A DNA stretch of 64,000 nt from Photobacterium gaetbulicola Gung47. GTDB lineage: Bacteria > Pseudomonadota > Gammaproteobacteria > Enterobacterales > Vibrionaceae. Below are positions 55,604 through 64,000 of this stretch, piece after piece. The stretch's first letter is position 1, and each line of letters begins with the position of its first letter. The stretch is from contig CP005974.1 of assembly GCA_000940995.1 (NCBI GenBank), positions 1,984,001 to 2,048,000 on the forward strand. Direction: 5' to 3'. Made by a program: the position numbers and the translations under genes. The notes beneath the pieces were generated by a model. The model ran no database searches and had not been told where the DNA came from. It saw nothing but the letters and a program-made list of their open reading frames with translations.

Positions 55604-55887
55604 TCTACTACACTACCTCACATTAGCTTGGGGACTTTAATATAGCGTTAACTATCGGAATTAATATTAATTTTAGATGAATTAGTCAGTTAATAGCAGA
55701 GTTATTTGGAATTTGGCGCTTTATTAGAGTGAAAAATAAGCAAAAAATGAAAGATAGGTCAGGCGCATTGGGTTAACATCACGTATAATGCGCCGCCTGA
55801 TGTTAAGATGAAGCTGTTGCGAAGCTTCGCATACTGGCGGCTGTGAGATGAGCAGGCCGTTTTATTTACCCAGAGAGTGTCGAAAGA

Positions 55888-56727
55888 ATGATTAGAATTG
55901 GACAATACAACACATTAGAGGTCGTCAAGCTGGTTGATTTTGGCGTATTCCTTGATGGTGGTGAAGACTTTGGCAATATCCTACTGCCTAAAGCTTGTGT
56001 TCCTGCTGGCACTGAGCTGGGTGATAAGCTGGAAGTCTTTGTATATTTCGACTCTGAAGATGACATCATTGCAACGACCAAGCAGCCTTACGCGGTAGTG
56101 GGGGATTTTGCCTTGCTTCGTGTGGTCGGCATTTGTGGCGTGGGGGCATTCGTTGACTGGGGCCTGGAAAAAGATCTGCTTGTTCCTTTCAGTGAGCAAC
56201 GCCGCCGCCTTGAAGTCGGCCAGGATATCATGGTGCGTGTTTACACGGATAAAGCATCAGGCCGTATTGTTGGTTCCACCAAGTTCAATCGTTTCTTGGA
56301 TAAAACACCCGCTAAATACAAAGTTGGCGAAGAAGTCCAAGTACAAATCGCTGAAATTACCGATCTGGGTTACAAAGCGGTGATTGAAGACAAGCACTGG
56401 GGACTGCTGTTCAAAACAGAATCATTTGGCAAGCTGTTCCCGGGCAAAAAGCTGAAAGCTTACATTAAAGAAATCCGCCCAGACGGCAAGATCAACCTGT
56501 CGCTGCAAAAAGCAGGTAAGGCCAAGGTTGATGACTTGGCCGATAAAATTCTGACGACCCTTGAGCGCAAGGGTGGTTTTGTTCCGTTGAGCGACAAGTC
56601 GTCACCAGATGCAATCTTCAAAGAATTCCGTACCAGTAAAGCGACCTTCAAGAAGACTATCGGTGCCCTGTACAAAAAAGGCATTATTATTATTGAGCGT
56701 GATGGAATTCGCTTGAACGATAATTAA
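55888..56727 (+). CDS. CvfB-like S1 RNA-binding protein
   Basis: 279 residues. Three S1-type OB domains are recognisable (VVKLVDFGVFLDGG at residue 10; LRVVGICGVGAFVDWGLEKDLLVPFSEQ near 75; EITDLGYKAVIEDKHWGLLF near 155) and a C-terminal winged helix (FKEFRTSKATFKKTIGALYKKGII). This is the CvfB/YitL layout of cytoplasmic RNA-binding regulators. Start ATG 55888 with GAAAGA upstream. A terminator follows, so it is a single-gene transcript. Confidence 0.9.
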   Translation: MIRIGQYNTLEVVKLVDFGVFLDGGEDFGNILLPKACVPAGTELGDKLEVFVYFDSEDDIIATTKQPYAVVGDFALLRVVGICGVGAFVDWGLEKDLLVPFSEQRRRLEVGQDIMVRVYTDKASGRIVGSTKFNRFLDKTPAKYKVGEEVQVQIAEITDLGYKAVIEDKHWGLLFKTESFGKLFPGKKLKAYIKEIRPDGKINLSLQKAGKAKVDDLADKILTTLERKGGFVPLSDKSSPDAIFKEFRTSKATFKKTIGALYKKGIIIIERDGIRLNDN

Positions 56728-56753
56728 CCAGTGTAAGGTTGCAAGACTGAATC

Positions 56754-56782
56754 AAAAGCCGGTGTTTATCACCGGCTTTTTT
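56754..56782 (+). terminator. Terminator of CvfB-like gene
   Basis: AAAAGCCGGTG-TTTAT-CACCGGCTTTTTT. Perfect 11-bp stem with a T run. Confidence 0.93.
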
Positions 56783-56868
56783 GTGAGCGGTAGCATATCA
56801 CCTGAGTGAATATGTGTGTATGTTAAAAGCGGTTTAACCCTTTATTACAACCATCACAAGGATAGATT

Positions 56869-58485
56869 ATGCAAGGAAGTAAGCTAACAGTGATCGCTGC
56901 TGCTGTCGCAATGCTAGCGGCAAGCCCAACTTGGGCGGCAGATGTCCCCGATAATGTGACATTAGCTAAAGTTCAGGAGATAGTTCGTGGCAATGGCGAT
57001 GAAGTTCCGACGTTAGACCCTTCTTACTCTTCAGATACCTCCAGTGCCCGCGTTATTGCCGATATGTTCGAGGGGCTGGTGACCCAAAGTCCTGATGGCG
57101 AGATTATTCCTGCGCTGGCAACGCACTGGGAACAATCGGATGACGGTCGAGTGTTCACCTTCCACCTGCGCGATGGCATTAAGTGGTCAAACGGTGAGCC
57201 GATTGTTGCTGGTGACTTCGAGTACAGCTTCAAGCGGGTGGTGGATCCGAAAACCGGTGCCCCGTATGCGTGGTATTACAGTACTGCCCATATTCTTAAT
57301 GCTGATAAAATCAACGAAGGCAAGCTTCCGGTGGAGCAGCTTGGTGTCAAAGCGCTTGATGACAAAACGTTGCAGGTCACCCTGGATAAGCCGGTCCCGT
57401 ATTTCGTCAAAATGATGGTACACGAGTCGACATTCCCGGTTTACCGTCCCGCCATCGAAGCTCATGGCGATGCATGGACCAAGCCGGAGAACATTGTTAC
57501 CAGCAGTGCCTACAAACTGGCCAACTGGACCTTGAATGAGCGCATTGTGCTGGAGCGCAACCCCCAATATTGGAACAACGACAAAACAGTCGTCAACAAG
57601 GTGACGTATTTACCAATTGCTGATATGACTGCGGAATATAACCGTTTCCGGACTGGGGAAATCCATATCACCTCGTCATTCCCTCTTGAGCAATATAATG
57701 CAATCAAAAAGCAGCGGCCGGAAGAGTTACTGACCATGCCATCGCTCGGCACTTACTACTACTTATTCAATGTCAGCAAAGCACCGTTTGATGATCCAAG
57801 GGTCCGCAAAGCTCTGGCCTATGCGATTGATCGTGACGTTGTCACCAAGGTGATCCTTGGCCAAGGGCAGGTCCCGGCTTATGGGGTGACCCCGCCATCG
57901 GTAGATGGCTTTGTACCGCCGAAATTGGCATGGGGGCAGCTAAGCCAGAAAGAGCGAAATCAGAAAGCGAAAGAGCTGCTGGCAGAGGCTGGTTTCGATA
58001 AATCGAATCCACTGTCCTTTGAGCTGGTATACAACACCTCAGAGTCGCACAAGAAACTGGCGATTGTGATGTCGTCGATGTGGAACAAGACCCTGGGTGC
58101 CAAGGTCAACTTGGCCAACCAAGAGTGGAAGACGTTTTTGCAGAAACTGGGTCAGAAAGACTTTACGGTAGCCCGTTATGCCTGGGTAGGGGATTACAAC
58201 GAAGCCTCAACCTTCTTGTCTTATTTTGAAAGTACCGGAATGAACTACTCTCGCTGGTCGAGTGATGCCTATGACGAGGCAATGGCCAAAGCTATCCAAT
58301 CGCCAAGCAATGACGAGCGTAACAAGTACTACCAGCAGGCGGAGCAGGTTTTCTCTGAAGAGATGCCAGCTATCCCGCTTTATCACTACACGCGTTCAGT
58401 GCTCAAGAGCACAAAAGTTGGCGGCTACTCGGCCACCAATGCAGCAGAAGCGCGATACAGTCGTGATTTGTACCTGATGCAGTAA
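56869..58485 (+). CDS. oppA: Oligopeptide ABC transporter substrate-binding protein, orphan
   Basis: 538 residues with a signal peptide (LTVIAAAVAMLAASPTWA). The mature sequence follows OppA/MppA closely: EVPTLDPSYSSDTSSARV, FTFHLRDGIKWSNGEP, GAPYAWYYSTAHI, NERIVLERNPQYWNN and NQEWKTFLQKLG. It captures oligopeptides in the periplasm for an Opp permease. No oppBCDF genes follow; a terminator does, so it must share a permease encoded elsewhere, or act as a peptide sensor. Confidence 0.93.
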   Translation: MQGSKLTVIAAAVAMLAASPTWAADVPDNVTLAKVQEIVRGNGDEVPTLDPSYSSDTSSARVIADMFEGLVTQSPDGEIIPALATHWEQSDDGRVFTFHLRDGIKWSNGEPIVAGDFEYSFKRVVDPKTGAPYAWYYSTAHILNADKINEGKLPVEQLGVKALDDKTLQVTLDKPVPYFVKMMVHESTFPVYRPAIEAHGDAWTKPENIVTSSAYKLANWTLNERIVLERNPQYWNNDKTVVNKVTYLPIADMTAEYNRFRTGEIHITSSFPLEQYNAIKKQRPEELLTMPSLGTYYYLFNVSKAPFDDPRVRKALAYAIDRDVVTKVILGQGQVPAYGVTPPSVDGFVPPKLAWGQLSQKERNQKAKELLAEAGFDKSNPLSFELVYNTSESHKKLAIVMSSMWNKTLGAKVNLANQEWKTFLQKLGQKDFTVARYAWVGDYNEASTFLSYFESTGMNYSRWSSDAYDEAMAKAIQSPSNDERNKYYQQAEQVFSEEMPAIPLYHYTRSVLKSTKVGGYSATNAAEARYSRDLYLMQ

Positions 58486-58520
58486 TGTTAGTTGTTCAGC
58501 TGAAAAGCCAATAGATACCA

Positions 58521-58546
58521 AGCCGGACTTTGTTCCGGCTTTTTAT
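58521..58546. terminator. Terminator between oppA and MarC-family gene
   Basis: AGCCGGA (58521-58527) pairs with TCCGGCT (58534-58540), then TTTTT. Its tail overlaps the stop of the convergent gene. Confidence 0.85.
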
Positions 58547-59196
58547 TTAGTAAGGTGATCGAACAGGGCGATGGCATCATGTATTCCCTGAATCCCCATT
58601 TGCATCCCGATGACTGTCAGGATTAACCCCATTAGCCGGGTGACGATACCTAATCCGTTAACCCCGAGCAAACTCACCAGCTTCTGGCCATAAATAAAGC
58701 AAATCAAGCTGATGAGGCACAACAGTGCAAAGGCAGAAATCGTGACGGCGATACTCAGAAAACCACCTGCCGCAGAATAGTTCATGGCGGTTGCGATGGT
58801 GCCTGGCCCTGCCAGTATGGGGAGAGCAAGCGGTGAAATCGCCACGTCCTGTCCTTCACTGCTGGTATTGTTTTGGCTATCTTCTTCTTGATGACTATGC
58901 ATTGAAGAGCTACTGCCTTGCAGCATATGGTAACCAACCAGGAACACCAAGATGCCCCCTGAAATCCGAAGCGCGGGTAGAGTGATACCGAAAGCGTGGA
59001 AGATCCCTTTGCCTAGCAGGCTGAAAGCCGCCACGATGCAAAAAGCAGTCAATAGGGCTTTGAATGCTGTCGCTTTCTGTTGCTGGTGGGTTTGATCACT
59101 GGTTAAACCGATGAAGACAGCGGTGTTAGCGATCGGGTTCATAATGGCGAAGAAACCCATAAAGACGGTTACGCTAACAGTCAGTAAGTCGTGCAT
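58543..59196 (-). CDS. MarC-family integral membrane protein
   Basis: 217 residues, six membrane segments. It starts LLTVSVTVFMGFFAIMNPIANTAVF, with the family NP motif, and carries ALPILAGPGTIATAMNYSA, where the second P/G-rich motif lies. A His/Glu-rich loop (SSSMHSHQEEDSQNN) sits between. Function of MarC proteins is unproven; an older link to antibiotic resistance has not held. Start ATG 59196 with AGAGGA upstream. Confidence 0.9.
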   Translation of the reverse strand: MHDLLTVSVTVFMGFFAIMNPIANTAVFIGLTSDQTHQQQKATAFKALLTAFCIVAAFSLLGKGIFHAFGITLPALRISGGILVFLVGYHMLQGSSSSMHSHQEEDSQNNTSSEGQDVAISPLALPILAGPGTIATAMNYSAAGGFLSIAVTISAFALLCLISLICFIYGQKLVSLLGVNGLGIVTRLMGLILTVIGMQMGIQGIHDAIALFDHLTK

Positions 59197-59349
59197 TAGA
59201 CAGTCCTCTGAACTTGAGTTTAACTTGTTGTTTTAATGAAGCTTAGTTCTGATGTTGCCGAGGTAAAGAAAGTTGGTGCTAAATGAGAGGATTTTATCAC
59301 TTCGGAGAAAAGCCGATGTTCCAACACCGGCTTAACTGTGGGAAGTAGA

Positions 59350-59808
59350 TTAAGAGTTTACATCGACATTTTTTAAGATGAAGTCTGATTCATACACAGG
59401 CAGGTTACTGTCAGCTGGCTTTTCATTCATGCCAATGACTTCAACCATCACGGTAGTTTCTGAGATCGTGCTGCCAATACCGTAAAGGAAATCGTTGCTC
59501 GAGTAACCAAGCCCGGTTGAGCTACCGGTTTGGTCGCGGAAGTTCTGTTCGCCGCGAAGCGCAAAGTATGGATAGCCGGCACCCTGTGCGAGCTCTGCTG
59601 CTTTGTGAAGCAGGTAGTTTCGGGCCAGTGTGCGGTCAGTATTTTCGTTGCCGATAAAACTGATTTGCCAAGTATCCTGAGCAAGAGGAGTAACTTCGAA
59701 GCCTTTACCGAATGACCAGAAAGAGTCACGGTCGGTATCATAAGGGGTTGCACAGCCCGCAAGTAGCAATGCGCTCAAACCACATGCGATCAGTCCGATT
59801 TTTTTCAT
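59350..59808 (-). CDS. Conserved lipoprotein (CC0125/CC1285-like)
   Basis: 152 residues from ATG 59808, giving a standard lipoprotein signal KKIGLIACGLSALLLAGC. The mature part has GFEVTPLAQDTWQISFIGNENT, then LLHKAAELAQGAGYPYFAL, a pattern found in a widespread family of small envelope lipoproteins of unknown role. The upstream ATG 59829 would add seven residues and spoil the signal. Confidence 0.8.
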   Translation of the reverse strand: MKKIGLIACGLSALLLAGCATPYDTDRDSFWSFGKGFEVTPLAQDTWQISFIGNENTDRTLARNYLLHKAAELAQGAGYPYFALRGEQNFRDQTGSSTGLGYSSNDFLYGIGSTISETTVMVEVIGMNEKPADSNLPVYESDFILKNVDVNS

Positions 59809-60101
59809 TATATACACCCTATAAAACACTGTTCATTAACGGGGTGATAGTAGCACTAATTTAATGCTATTTATTGCTTTTATGCGTAATCCATACAAAC
59901 CCATACATTTTCTGAATGTGTCGTTAGAGGATATAAAGGCTGCGGCAAGATTGATTTGGTTTCGCTCGATAGACTATTTGACAATATGCAATTATTTCAT
60001 TTGTTGGTGTGAAGTATTTCCACGTAAGTTGAATTTAGAAGTATTTTCGCTCTGAACCCTGATAAAGTTTGTTCGTGTCGTAAAGTAACTGGGAAGTTTT
60101 G

Positions 60102-60647
60102 ATGCGAAATTGTAAAAGATATGGGTTGCTGCTGCTGTCTTTGCTTGTTTTTGGGTGTGCTCAATCTGACAAAGCAGGCATGCAGAGTGCGACTGAGGTG
60201 GATAAGTTCTTAGCAGCAAACTACGAACAAGCCTCCGTGGTGGTGATTGAGCGGTTCGGTGATGTTGAGCAAAAGGAGCGGCAAGTTATTATCACTTTAA
60301 AAGGGGATAATAGTTTTGCTTATAACAGTTCCAATGTGAAAACTGGAGGGCGAGTTGTGCTTGAGCAGCTTTCTCAGACTTTAAAGGAATTCCCTGAATC
60401 TAAAGTGTTTATTGGTGGCCATACCGATAGCATAGGCTCTGAAGAATATAACCGGATACTCTCTACACAAAGAGCAGAAGCGGTACATGCAATCCTAGTT
60501 GATAACGGGGTCGATGAGTCGCGATTAGGTTTGTTCGGTTTTGGTAAGGATTTCCCAATTGCGAATAATGATACTGAAGAGGGGCGGCAACTCAACCGCC
60601 GAATCGAGCTCCGGATAACGCCAAAGTTTGAAGCATTCACGCAATAG
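60102..60647 (+). CDS. OmpA-family peptidoglycan-binding lipoprotein
   Basis: 181 residues. The signal peptide GLLLLSLLVFGC ends in a lipobox. The C-terminal OmpA domain (residues 70-178) has the peptidoglycan-binding pattern: FIGGHTDSIGSEEYNRILSTQRAEAV, then GFGKDFPIANNDTEEGRQLNRRIE with the Asp and Arg that hold diaminopimelate. Likely anchors the outer membrane to the wall. ATG 60102 follows GGGAAG. Terminator just behind. Confidence 0.9.
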   Translation: MRNCKRYGLLLLSLLVFGCAQSDKAGMQSATEVDKFLAANYEQASVVVIERFGDVEQKERQVIITLKGDNSFAYNSSNVKTGGRVVLEQLSQTLKEFPESKVFIGGHTDSIGSEEYNRILSTQRAEAVHAILVDNGVDESRLGLFGFGKDFPIANNDTEEGRQLNRRIELRITPKFEAFTQ

Positions 60648-60648
60648 T

Positions 60649-60675
60649 AAAAAGGAAGCAAATGCTTCCTTTTTC
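60649..60675. terminator. Terminator between OmpA-like gene and moeB
   Basis: AAAAAGGAAGCA (60649-60660) pairs with TGCTTCCTTTTT (60663-60674). A-T tracts on both sides make it bidirectional for the convergent genes. Confidence 0.85.
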
Positions 60676-60680
60676 ATAGC

Positions 60681-61427
60681 TTAACCACAAACTTGACAAC
60701 TCGGCTGCTTGCCGAGTTTCATTTCCCGCCAGCTCATGGTCATGGCATCGAGCATCAGGATTTTACCCGTCAGTGGCTGTCCCATATTAGCGGCGACTTT
60801 AATCGCTTCCATGGCTTGTACCGCGCCGACAATGCCAACTACCGGCGACATGATCCCGGCTTCTACGCACGTCAGGGCTTGCTGGCCAAATAGGGCGCTC
60901 AGGCACTGGTAGCAAGGCTCGTTATCCTGATAGGTATAAACACTGATCTGGCCTTCCATGCGGATAGCTGCACCGGAAATCAACGGAGTCTTGGTTTCGA
61001 AACACAATCGATTTAGCTGGTTTCGGGTATCCACATTATCACAACAATCGAGCACCATATCATGCTGCTTAATAAGCGCTTTTAGAGCTTCGTCATCAAG
61101 ACGTTTTGCCACGGTTGCGATAACGGTATTCGGGTTGATCATCTGCAGAGCCCGCTTGGCAGAGTCGACTTTCAGCATGCCGACCGTGCTGTCGTTGTGC
61201 AAAACCTGTCGCTGGAGGTTGGACACTTCGACTTTATCGTCATCGATCAAGGTGAGCTTGCCAACGCCGGCGGCTGCAAGGTATTGGCTGGATGCACAAC
61301 CCAATCCACCAGCACCAAGGATCAGCATCGAGGTGGCTTTGAGCGCTTCCTGGCCATCAAAATCAAATTGTCTAAGAATAATCTGGCGGTTATAGCGCAG
61401 CATCTCTGCATCGGTAAGTTCTACCAC
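60681..61427 (-). CDS. moeB: Molybdopterin-synthase adenylyltransferase MoeB
   Basis: 248 residues. Activates the C-terminus of MoaD by adenylation in molybdenum-cofactor synthesis. The E1-like nucleotide site LILGAGGLGCASSQYLAAAGVG and LIDDDKVEVSNLQRQ are present, with the conserved DCCDNVDTRNQLN. Zinc cysteines are in CYQCL and the C-terminal CQVCG. Second gene of the moeA-moeB operon, 70 bases after moeA. Confidence 0.96.
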   Translation of the reverse strand: MVELTDAEMLRYNRQIILRQFDFDGQEALKATSMLILGAGGLGCASSQYLAAAGVGKLTLIDDDKVEVSNLQRQVLHNDSTVGMLKVDSAKRALQMINPNTVIATVAKRLDDEALKALIKQHDMVLDCCDNVDTRNQLNRLCFETKTPLISGAAIRMEGQISVYTYQDNEPCYQCLSALFGQQALTCVEAGIMSPVVGIVGAVQAMEAIKVAANMGQPLTGKILMLDAMTMSWREMKLGKQPSCQVCG

Positions 61428-61461
61428 TATATATTCCTGTCGGTAGTTATGTGCGGGAGGC

Positions 61462-61483
61462 GTGCTCGCCGGTTGGCGAGCAC
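61462..61483. other. Hairpin between moeA and moeB
   Basis: GTGCTCGCC-GGTT-GGCGAGCAC, perfect 9-bp stem without a T run on the minus strand. It may pause transcription or protect the moeA mRNA rather than terminate it. Confidence 0.5.
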
Positions 61484-61497
61484 CGTCTTTAGCGTAT

Positions 61498-62730
61498 TTA
61501 GTACATTGCGTGGTTGAACAGCTCGATCGTCACTTCTTCGCCCGGCATCACACGGCCGCGCTCTTGCTCGAGCACTACAAAGCAGTTGGCCTGGTGCATC
61601 GAGCTAAAGGCGCCTGAGCCCTGGTTGCCTGTCGTTGCCACTTCAACCAGGCCTTCGCTGTTCAGTTGATAGATGCCACGTTGGTAGTCGGCACGGCCCG
61701 GACGCTTTTTAAAGACTGTTGTCGCCTTGGCTTTCAGGCGCTGCGGTGGCTGGTATTGGCTATGGCCCGACAGCTTGGCCAGCATGGGCTGTACCAATTG
61801 GTAAAGCGTGACCATGGCCGATACCGGGTTGCCCGGCAGGCCACAGAACCAAGTGTTTTTGATGGTACCGAAGGCAAAAGGTTTGCCCGGTTTCATCGCA
61901 ATTTTCCAAAAGCCGATCTCGCCTTGCTCATCCAAGATGTCTTTGGTGTAGTCGGCTTCGCCCACGCTGACACCACCGGAGGTAACCAATACATCGGCGG
62001 TGGTGGCTTTATCGAAGGCTTCACGCAGTTTTTCAGGACAGTCAGGGATAATCCCCAGATCCATTACGTCACAACCGAATTTTTCCAATAGAGCACGGAT
62101 GCCGTAGCGGTTGCTGTCGTAGATCTGACCCGCTTCCAGCGGCTCGCCAACCGGGCGAAGCTCATCACCGGTCGAGAAGAAAGCAACCACTGGGCGACGA
62201 TAAACGGGCAGGGTAGCAATACCCAGAGAAGCCAGCAGTGGCATCTCGCGGGCGGTGATACGGTTGCCTTTTGCGACGACCACATCACCCTGATGAACAT
62301 CATCACCAATAGGGCGGACGTTCTTGCCGTGAGAGACCTTGGCCGTGAAGCGGATGTTATCACCGTCGACATCGGTTTCTTCCTGCATGATAACGGTATC
62401 AGCACCTTCTGGCATTTGAGCACCGGTCATGATGCGGATACATTCGCCAGGCTGGCAAACACCGTCGTAGGGGATGCCGGCAAATGACTTACCTGCCATG
62501 CGCAAGGTATCTGTACTTTCCAGATCAGCACTGCGCAGGGCATAGCCATCCATTGCCGAGTTAGCAAAAGGGGGTACGTTAATTGGTGAGCAAATATCTT
62601 CAGCCAGCACCAAGCCCATACCGTCAGAAAGAGAAACTGATGTTACATCTTTGAGTGGTTCAACCTGGTCAAGAATTTTAGTCAGTGCGGTTTCGACTGG
62701 CATTAAGCCTGGAGTGTCACAACATCCCAT
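61498..62730 (-). CDS. moeA: Molybdopterin molybdenumtransferase MoeA
   Basis: 410 residues (E. coli 411). Inserts molybdate into adenylated molybdopterin. Typical segments are VPPFANSAMDGYALR, IMTGAQMPEGADTVIMQE, STGDELRPVGEPLEAGQIYDSN, LVTSGGVSVGEADYTKD and FGLPGNPVSAMV (written CGLPGNPVSAMV here). ATG 62730 (MGCCDTPGLMPVETAL) gives the family start; the longer frame to 62799 is unlikely. Heads the moeA-moeB operon, divergent from folE. Confidence 0.95.
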   Translation of the reverse strand: MGCCDTPGLMPVETALTKILDQVEPLKDVTSVSLSDGMGLVLAEDICSPINVPPFANSAMDGYALRSADLESTDTLRMAGKSFAGIPYDGVCQPGECIRIMTGAQMPEGADTVIMQEETDVDGDNIRFTAKVSHGKNVRPIGDDVHQGDVVVAKGNRITAREMPLLASLGIATLPVYRRPVVAFFSTGDELRPVGEPLEAGQIYDSNRYGIRALLEKFGCDVMDLGIIPDCPEKLREAFDKATTADVLVTSGGVSVGEADYTKDILDEQGEIGFWKIAMKPGKPFAFGTIKNTWFCGLPGNPVSAMVTLYQLVQPMLAKLSGHSQYQPPQRLKAKATTVFKKRPGRADYQRGIYQLNSEGLVEVATTGNQGSGAFSSMHQANCFVVLEQERGRVMPGEEVTIELFNHAMY

Positions 62731-62966
62731 AATAGGTATCCGTCTATCGTCGTTATATGTTTTAGTGGCGTAATTATGACAAAAAAAGGTCACTAGCACT
62801 AATACCTGAGTAGTTTTGTAGTGTAATTCCTAGTGTATTTTTGATCATTTAAAGGTATCCTTCCGTCTCAAAGTTTGCTGGCACTCGTATTTGGGCGTGT
62901 TTTGTACATATAAGTAACTAAAATTACTTGATGTTTGCCTTAAGCCCAGCCGGTTGGAGGAAAAGA

Positions 62967-63620
62967 ATGACTGCATTTAGCGAATCTGCATTGAAGGTGC
63001 GCCAAGCACTGGTTGAGCGTGGCCTAGAAACCCCGATGACTGACAAGGTGGTAAGCCGCGAAGAAAAGAAGGAAAAAATCGAGTATCACATGCGTGAGAT
63101 CCTCGAGCTTCTTTCACTGGATTTAACCGATGACAGCCTGGTTGAAACTCCCCATCGAATCGCGAAAATGTATGTTGACGAAGTGTTTTCTGGTCTAGAT
63201 TACGCCAACTTCCCGAAGATCACCGTCATCGAGAACAAGATGAAGTGTGATGAAATGGTTCGCGTGAAAGACATTACCCTGACCAGTACCTGTGAGCACC
63301 ACTTGGTGACTATTGATGGTACTGCGACAGTCGCTTACATTCCGCGCGGTAAGATCATTGGCCTGTCCAAGATCAATCGTATCGTCCGTTTCTTTGCCCA
63401 GCGCCCGCAGGTACAGGAGCGTATGACCCAACAAATTTTGGTGGCACTGCAAACCCTGCTGGAAAGCGATGATGTTGCGGTCACCATGGATGCAACCCAC
63501 TACTGCGTGAAAGCGCGCGGTGTAATGGATGCGACCAGTACCACGACGACAACAGCCTTGGGTGGTATTTTTAAGCGCAACCCAGCCACCCGCGCTGAAT
63601 TTCTGCACGGCCTGCGTTAA
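62967..63620 (+). CDS. folE: GTP cyclohydrolase I (FolE)
   Basis: 217 residues. First step of folate/tetrahydrobiopterin synthesis: GTP to dihydroneopterin triphosphate. Zinc and catalytic residues are seen in TSTCEHHLVTIDG and in HYCVKARGVMD; GKIIGLSKINRIV is also conserved. Start ATG 62967 with GGAGG 6 bases upstream; the in-frame ATG 62928 has none. Divergent from moeA; terminator follows. Confidence 0.96.
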   Translation: MTAFSESALKVRQALVERGLETPMTDKVVSREEKKEKIEYHMREILELLSLDLTDDSLVETPHRIAKMYVDEVFSGLDYANFPKITVIENKMKCDEMVRVKDITLTSTCEHHLVTIDGTATVAYIPRGKIIGLSKINRIVRFFAQRPQVQERMTQQILVALQTLLESDDVAVTMDATHYCVKARGVMDATSTTTTTALGGIFKRNPATRAEFLHGLR

Positions 63621-63660
63621 TCTTTATTTGACGCCCATCTAGAATAATTTATTATGAAAC

Positions 63661-63689
63661 AAGCCAGTAGATAACCTACTGGCTTTTTT
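63661..63689 (+). terminator. Terminator of folE
   Basis: AAGCCAGTAG-ATAAC-CTACTGGCTT followed by TTTTT. Perfect 10-bp stem. Confidence 0.92.
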
Positions 63690-63726
63690 GTAGCTATCGT
63701 TTTTTCATCTGGATACTGAAAGGCTT

Positions 63727-64000
63727 ATGGATTTAATTAAACTATCCCGAATCAGCATGAAGCATCTCATTACACTGCATGTGATGCTGGACACGCTCAG
63801 TGTCACTGCCAGTGCTGAGCGGTTATGCCTGAGCCCGTCCTCTGTCAGTAAAACCTTGACCCAGTTGAGGGAGAGCCTCAATGATGAGCTGTTCTACCGC
63901 CATGGTAACCAGCTTGTCGCGACGCCGCTGGCGCGCCGCCTGGGGCCAACCGTGCATCAGATGATCAACGAGATGAACCAGATGTTGACGCAGGAGGCTT
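63727..64000 (+). CDS. LysR-family regulator, 3' end outside window
   Basis: 91 residues are visible. The N-terminal winged helix-turn-helix is clear: MKHLITLHVMLDTLSVTASA, ERLCLSPSSVSKTLTQLRES, then FYRHGNQLVATPLARRLGP. The pattern is LysR, with the recognition helix SPSSVSKTL. Start ATG 63727 with AAAGG upstream. Its effector domain and targets lie beyond the window. Confidence 0.9.
   Translation, partial: MDLIKLSRISMKHLITLHVMLDTLSVTASAERLCLSPSSVSKTLTQLRESLNDELFYRHGNQLVATPLARRLGPTVHQMINEMNQMLTQEA

Noticed and set aside
59864..60055. 63-residue + strand ORF between two lipoprotein genes
   Set aside because: Composition looks random, there is no ribosome site, and it lies in a promoter region.

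Overview
The window comes from a gammaproteobacterium of the Vibrionaceae, most likely Photobacterium or a close relative. This rests on the gene set (a tandem glycine riboswitch in front of an AGCS symporter, YegD, YajQ, SelO, an orphan OppA, a moeA-moeB operon divergent from folE) and on short palindromes of the TATACCCAAG...CTTGGGTATA type scattered between genes. No species call is possible from sequence reading alone. I saw no rRNA, tRNA or CRISPR array.

Positions 1-31450 are mostly ordinary chromosome: the 3' part of nagB, a GNAT acetyltransferase pseudogene broken by a palindromic element, yegD, a Tat-exported HiPIP, HAD phosphatases, a riboswitch-controlled glycine/alanine symporter, a pseudo-receiver AraC regulator, a membrane-anchored J-domain protein, a TetR-controlled RND efflux operon with two matching operators, a periplasmic binding protein, an NhaC-type antiporter, a CitA/CitB-like two-component system beside a 2-hydroxycarboxylate transporter, sdaC, yajQ, a DAHP synthase of AroH type and a stand-alone PEP-synthase-like barrel that has lost the expected catalytic cysteine. 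A complete group II intron sits directly behind the terminator of that last gene, followed by an acyltransferase.

Positions 31771-52615 form the accessory region; everything there is on the + strand. First comes a tight cluster that I read as a TOMM (azole/azoline-modified RiPP) system: a 1350-aa Ser/Thr kinase / cyclase-like / AAA ATPase / TPR fusion, a 264-aa putative nitrile-hydratase-related precursor, an amidohydrolase, a fused docking-YcaO cyclodehydratase, and an FHA protein with a DNA-binding-like C-terminus. No dehydrogenase, exporter or dedicated protease is seen, and the precursor lacks a Cys/Ser/Thr-rich core, so the product and its route are unusual. Next is a second modification set (Asp/Asn beta-hydroxylase, PRMT-like methyltransferase, formyltransferase), a stand-alone tail-collar protein, and a 2514-aa surface protein. 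That protein has ten exact-length 276-bp Ig-like repeats, cadherin-like domains, a GlyGly-CTERM-like tail and, fused in frame after that tail, a second signal peptide and an outer-membrane beta-barrel.

Positions 52693-64000 return to core genes: selO, an uncharacterised membrane protein, a CvfB-like S1 protein, an orphan oppA, a MarC-family protein, two lipoproteins, moeB, moeA, folE and the start of a LysR regulator.

My working model for the accessory region is inference. The kinase fusion senses a signal and phosphorylates partners, the FHA protein binds a phosphothreonine and acts on promoters, and YcaO with the amidohydrolase matures the precursor. The hydroxylase, methyltransferase and formyltransferase may modify the same product, a small molecule, or the neighbouring surface proteins.
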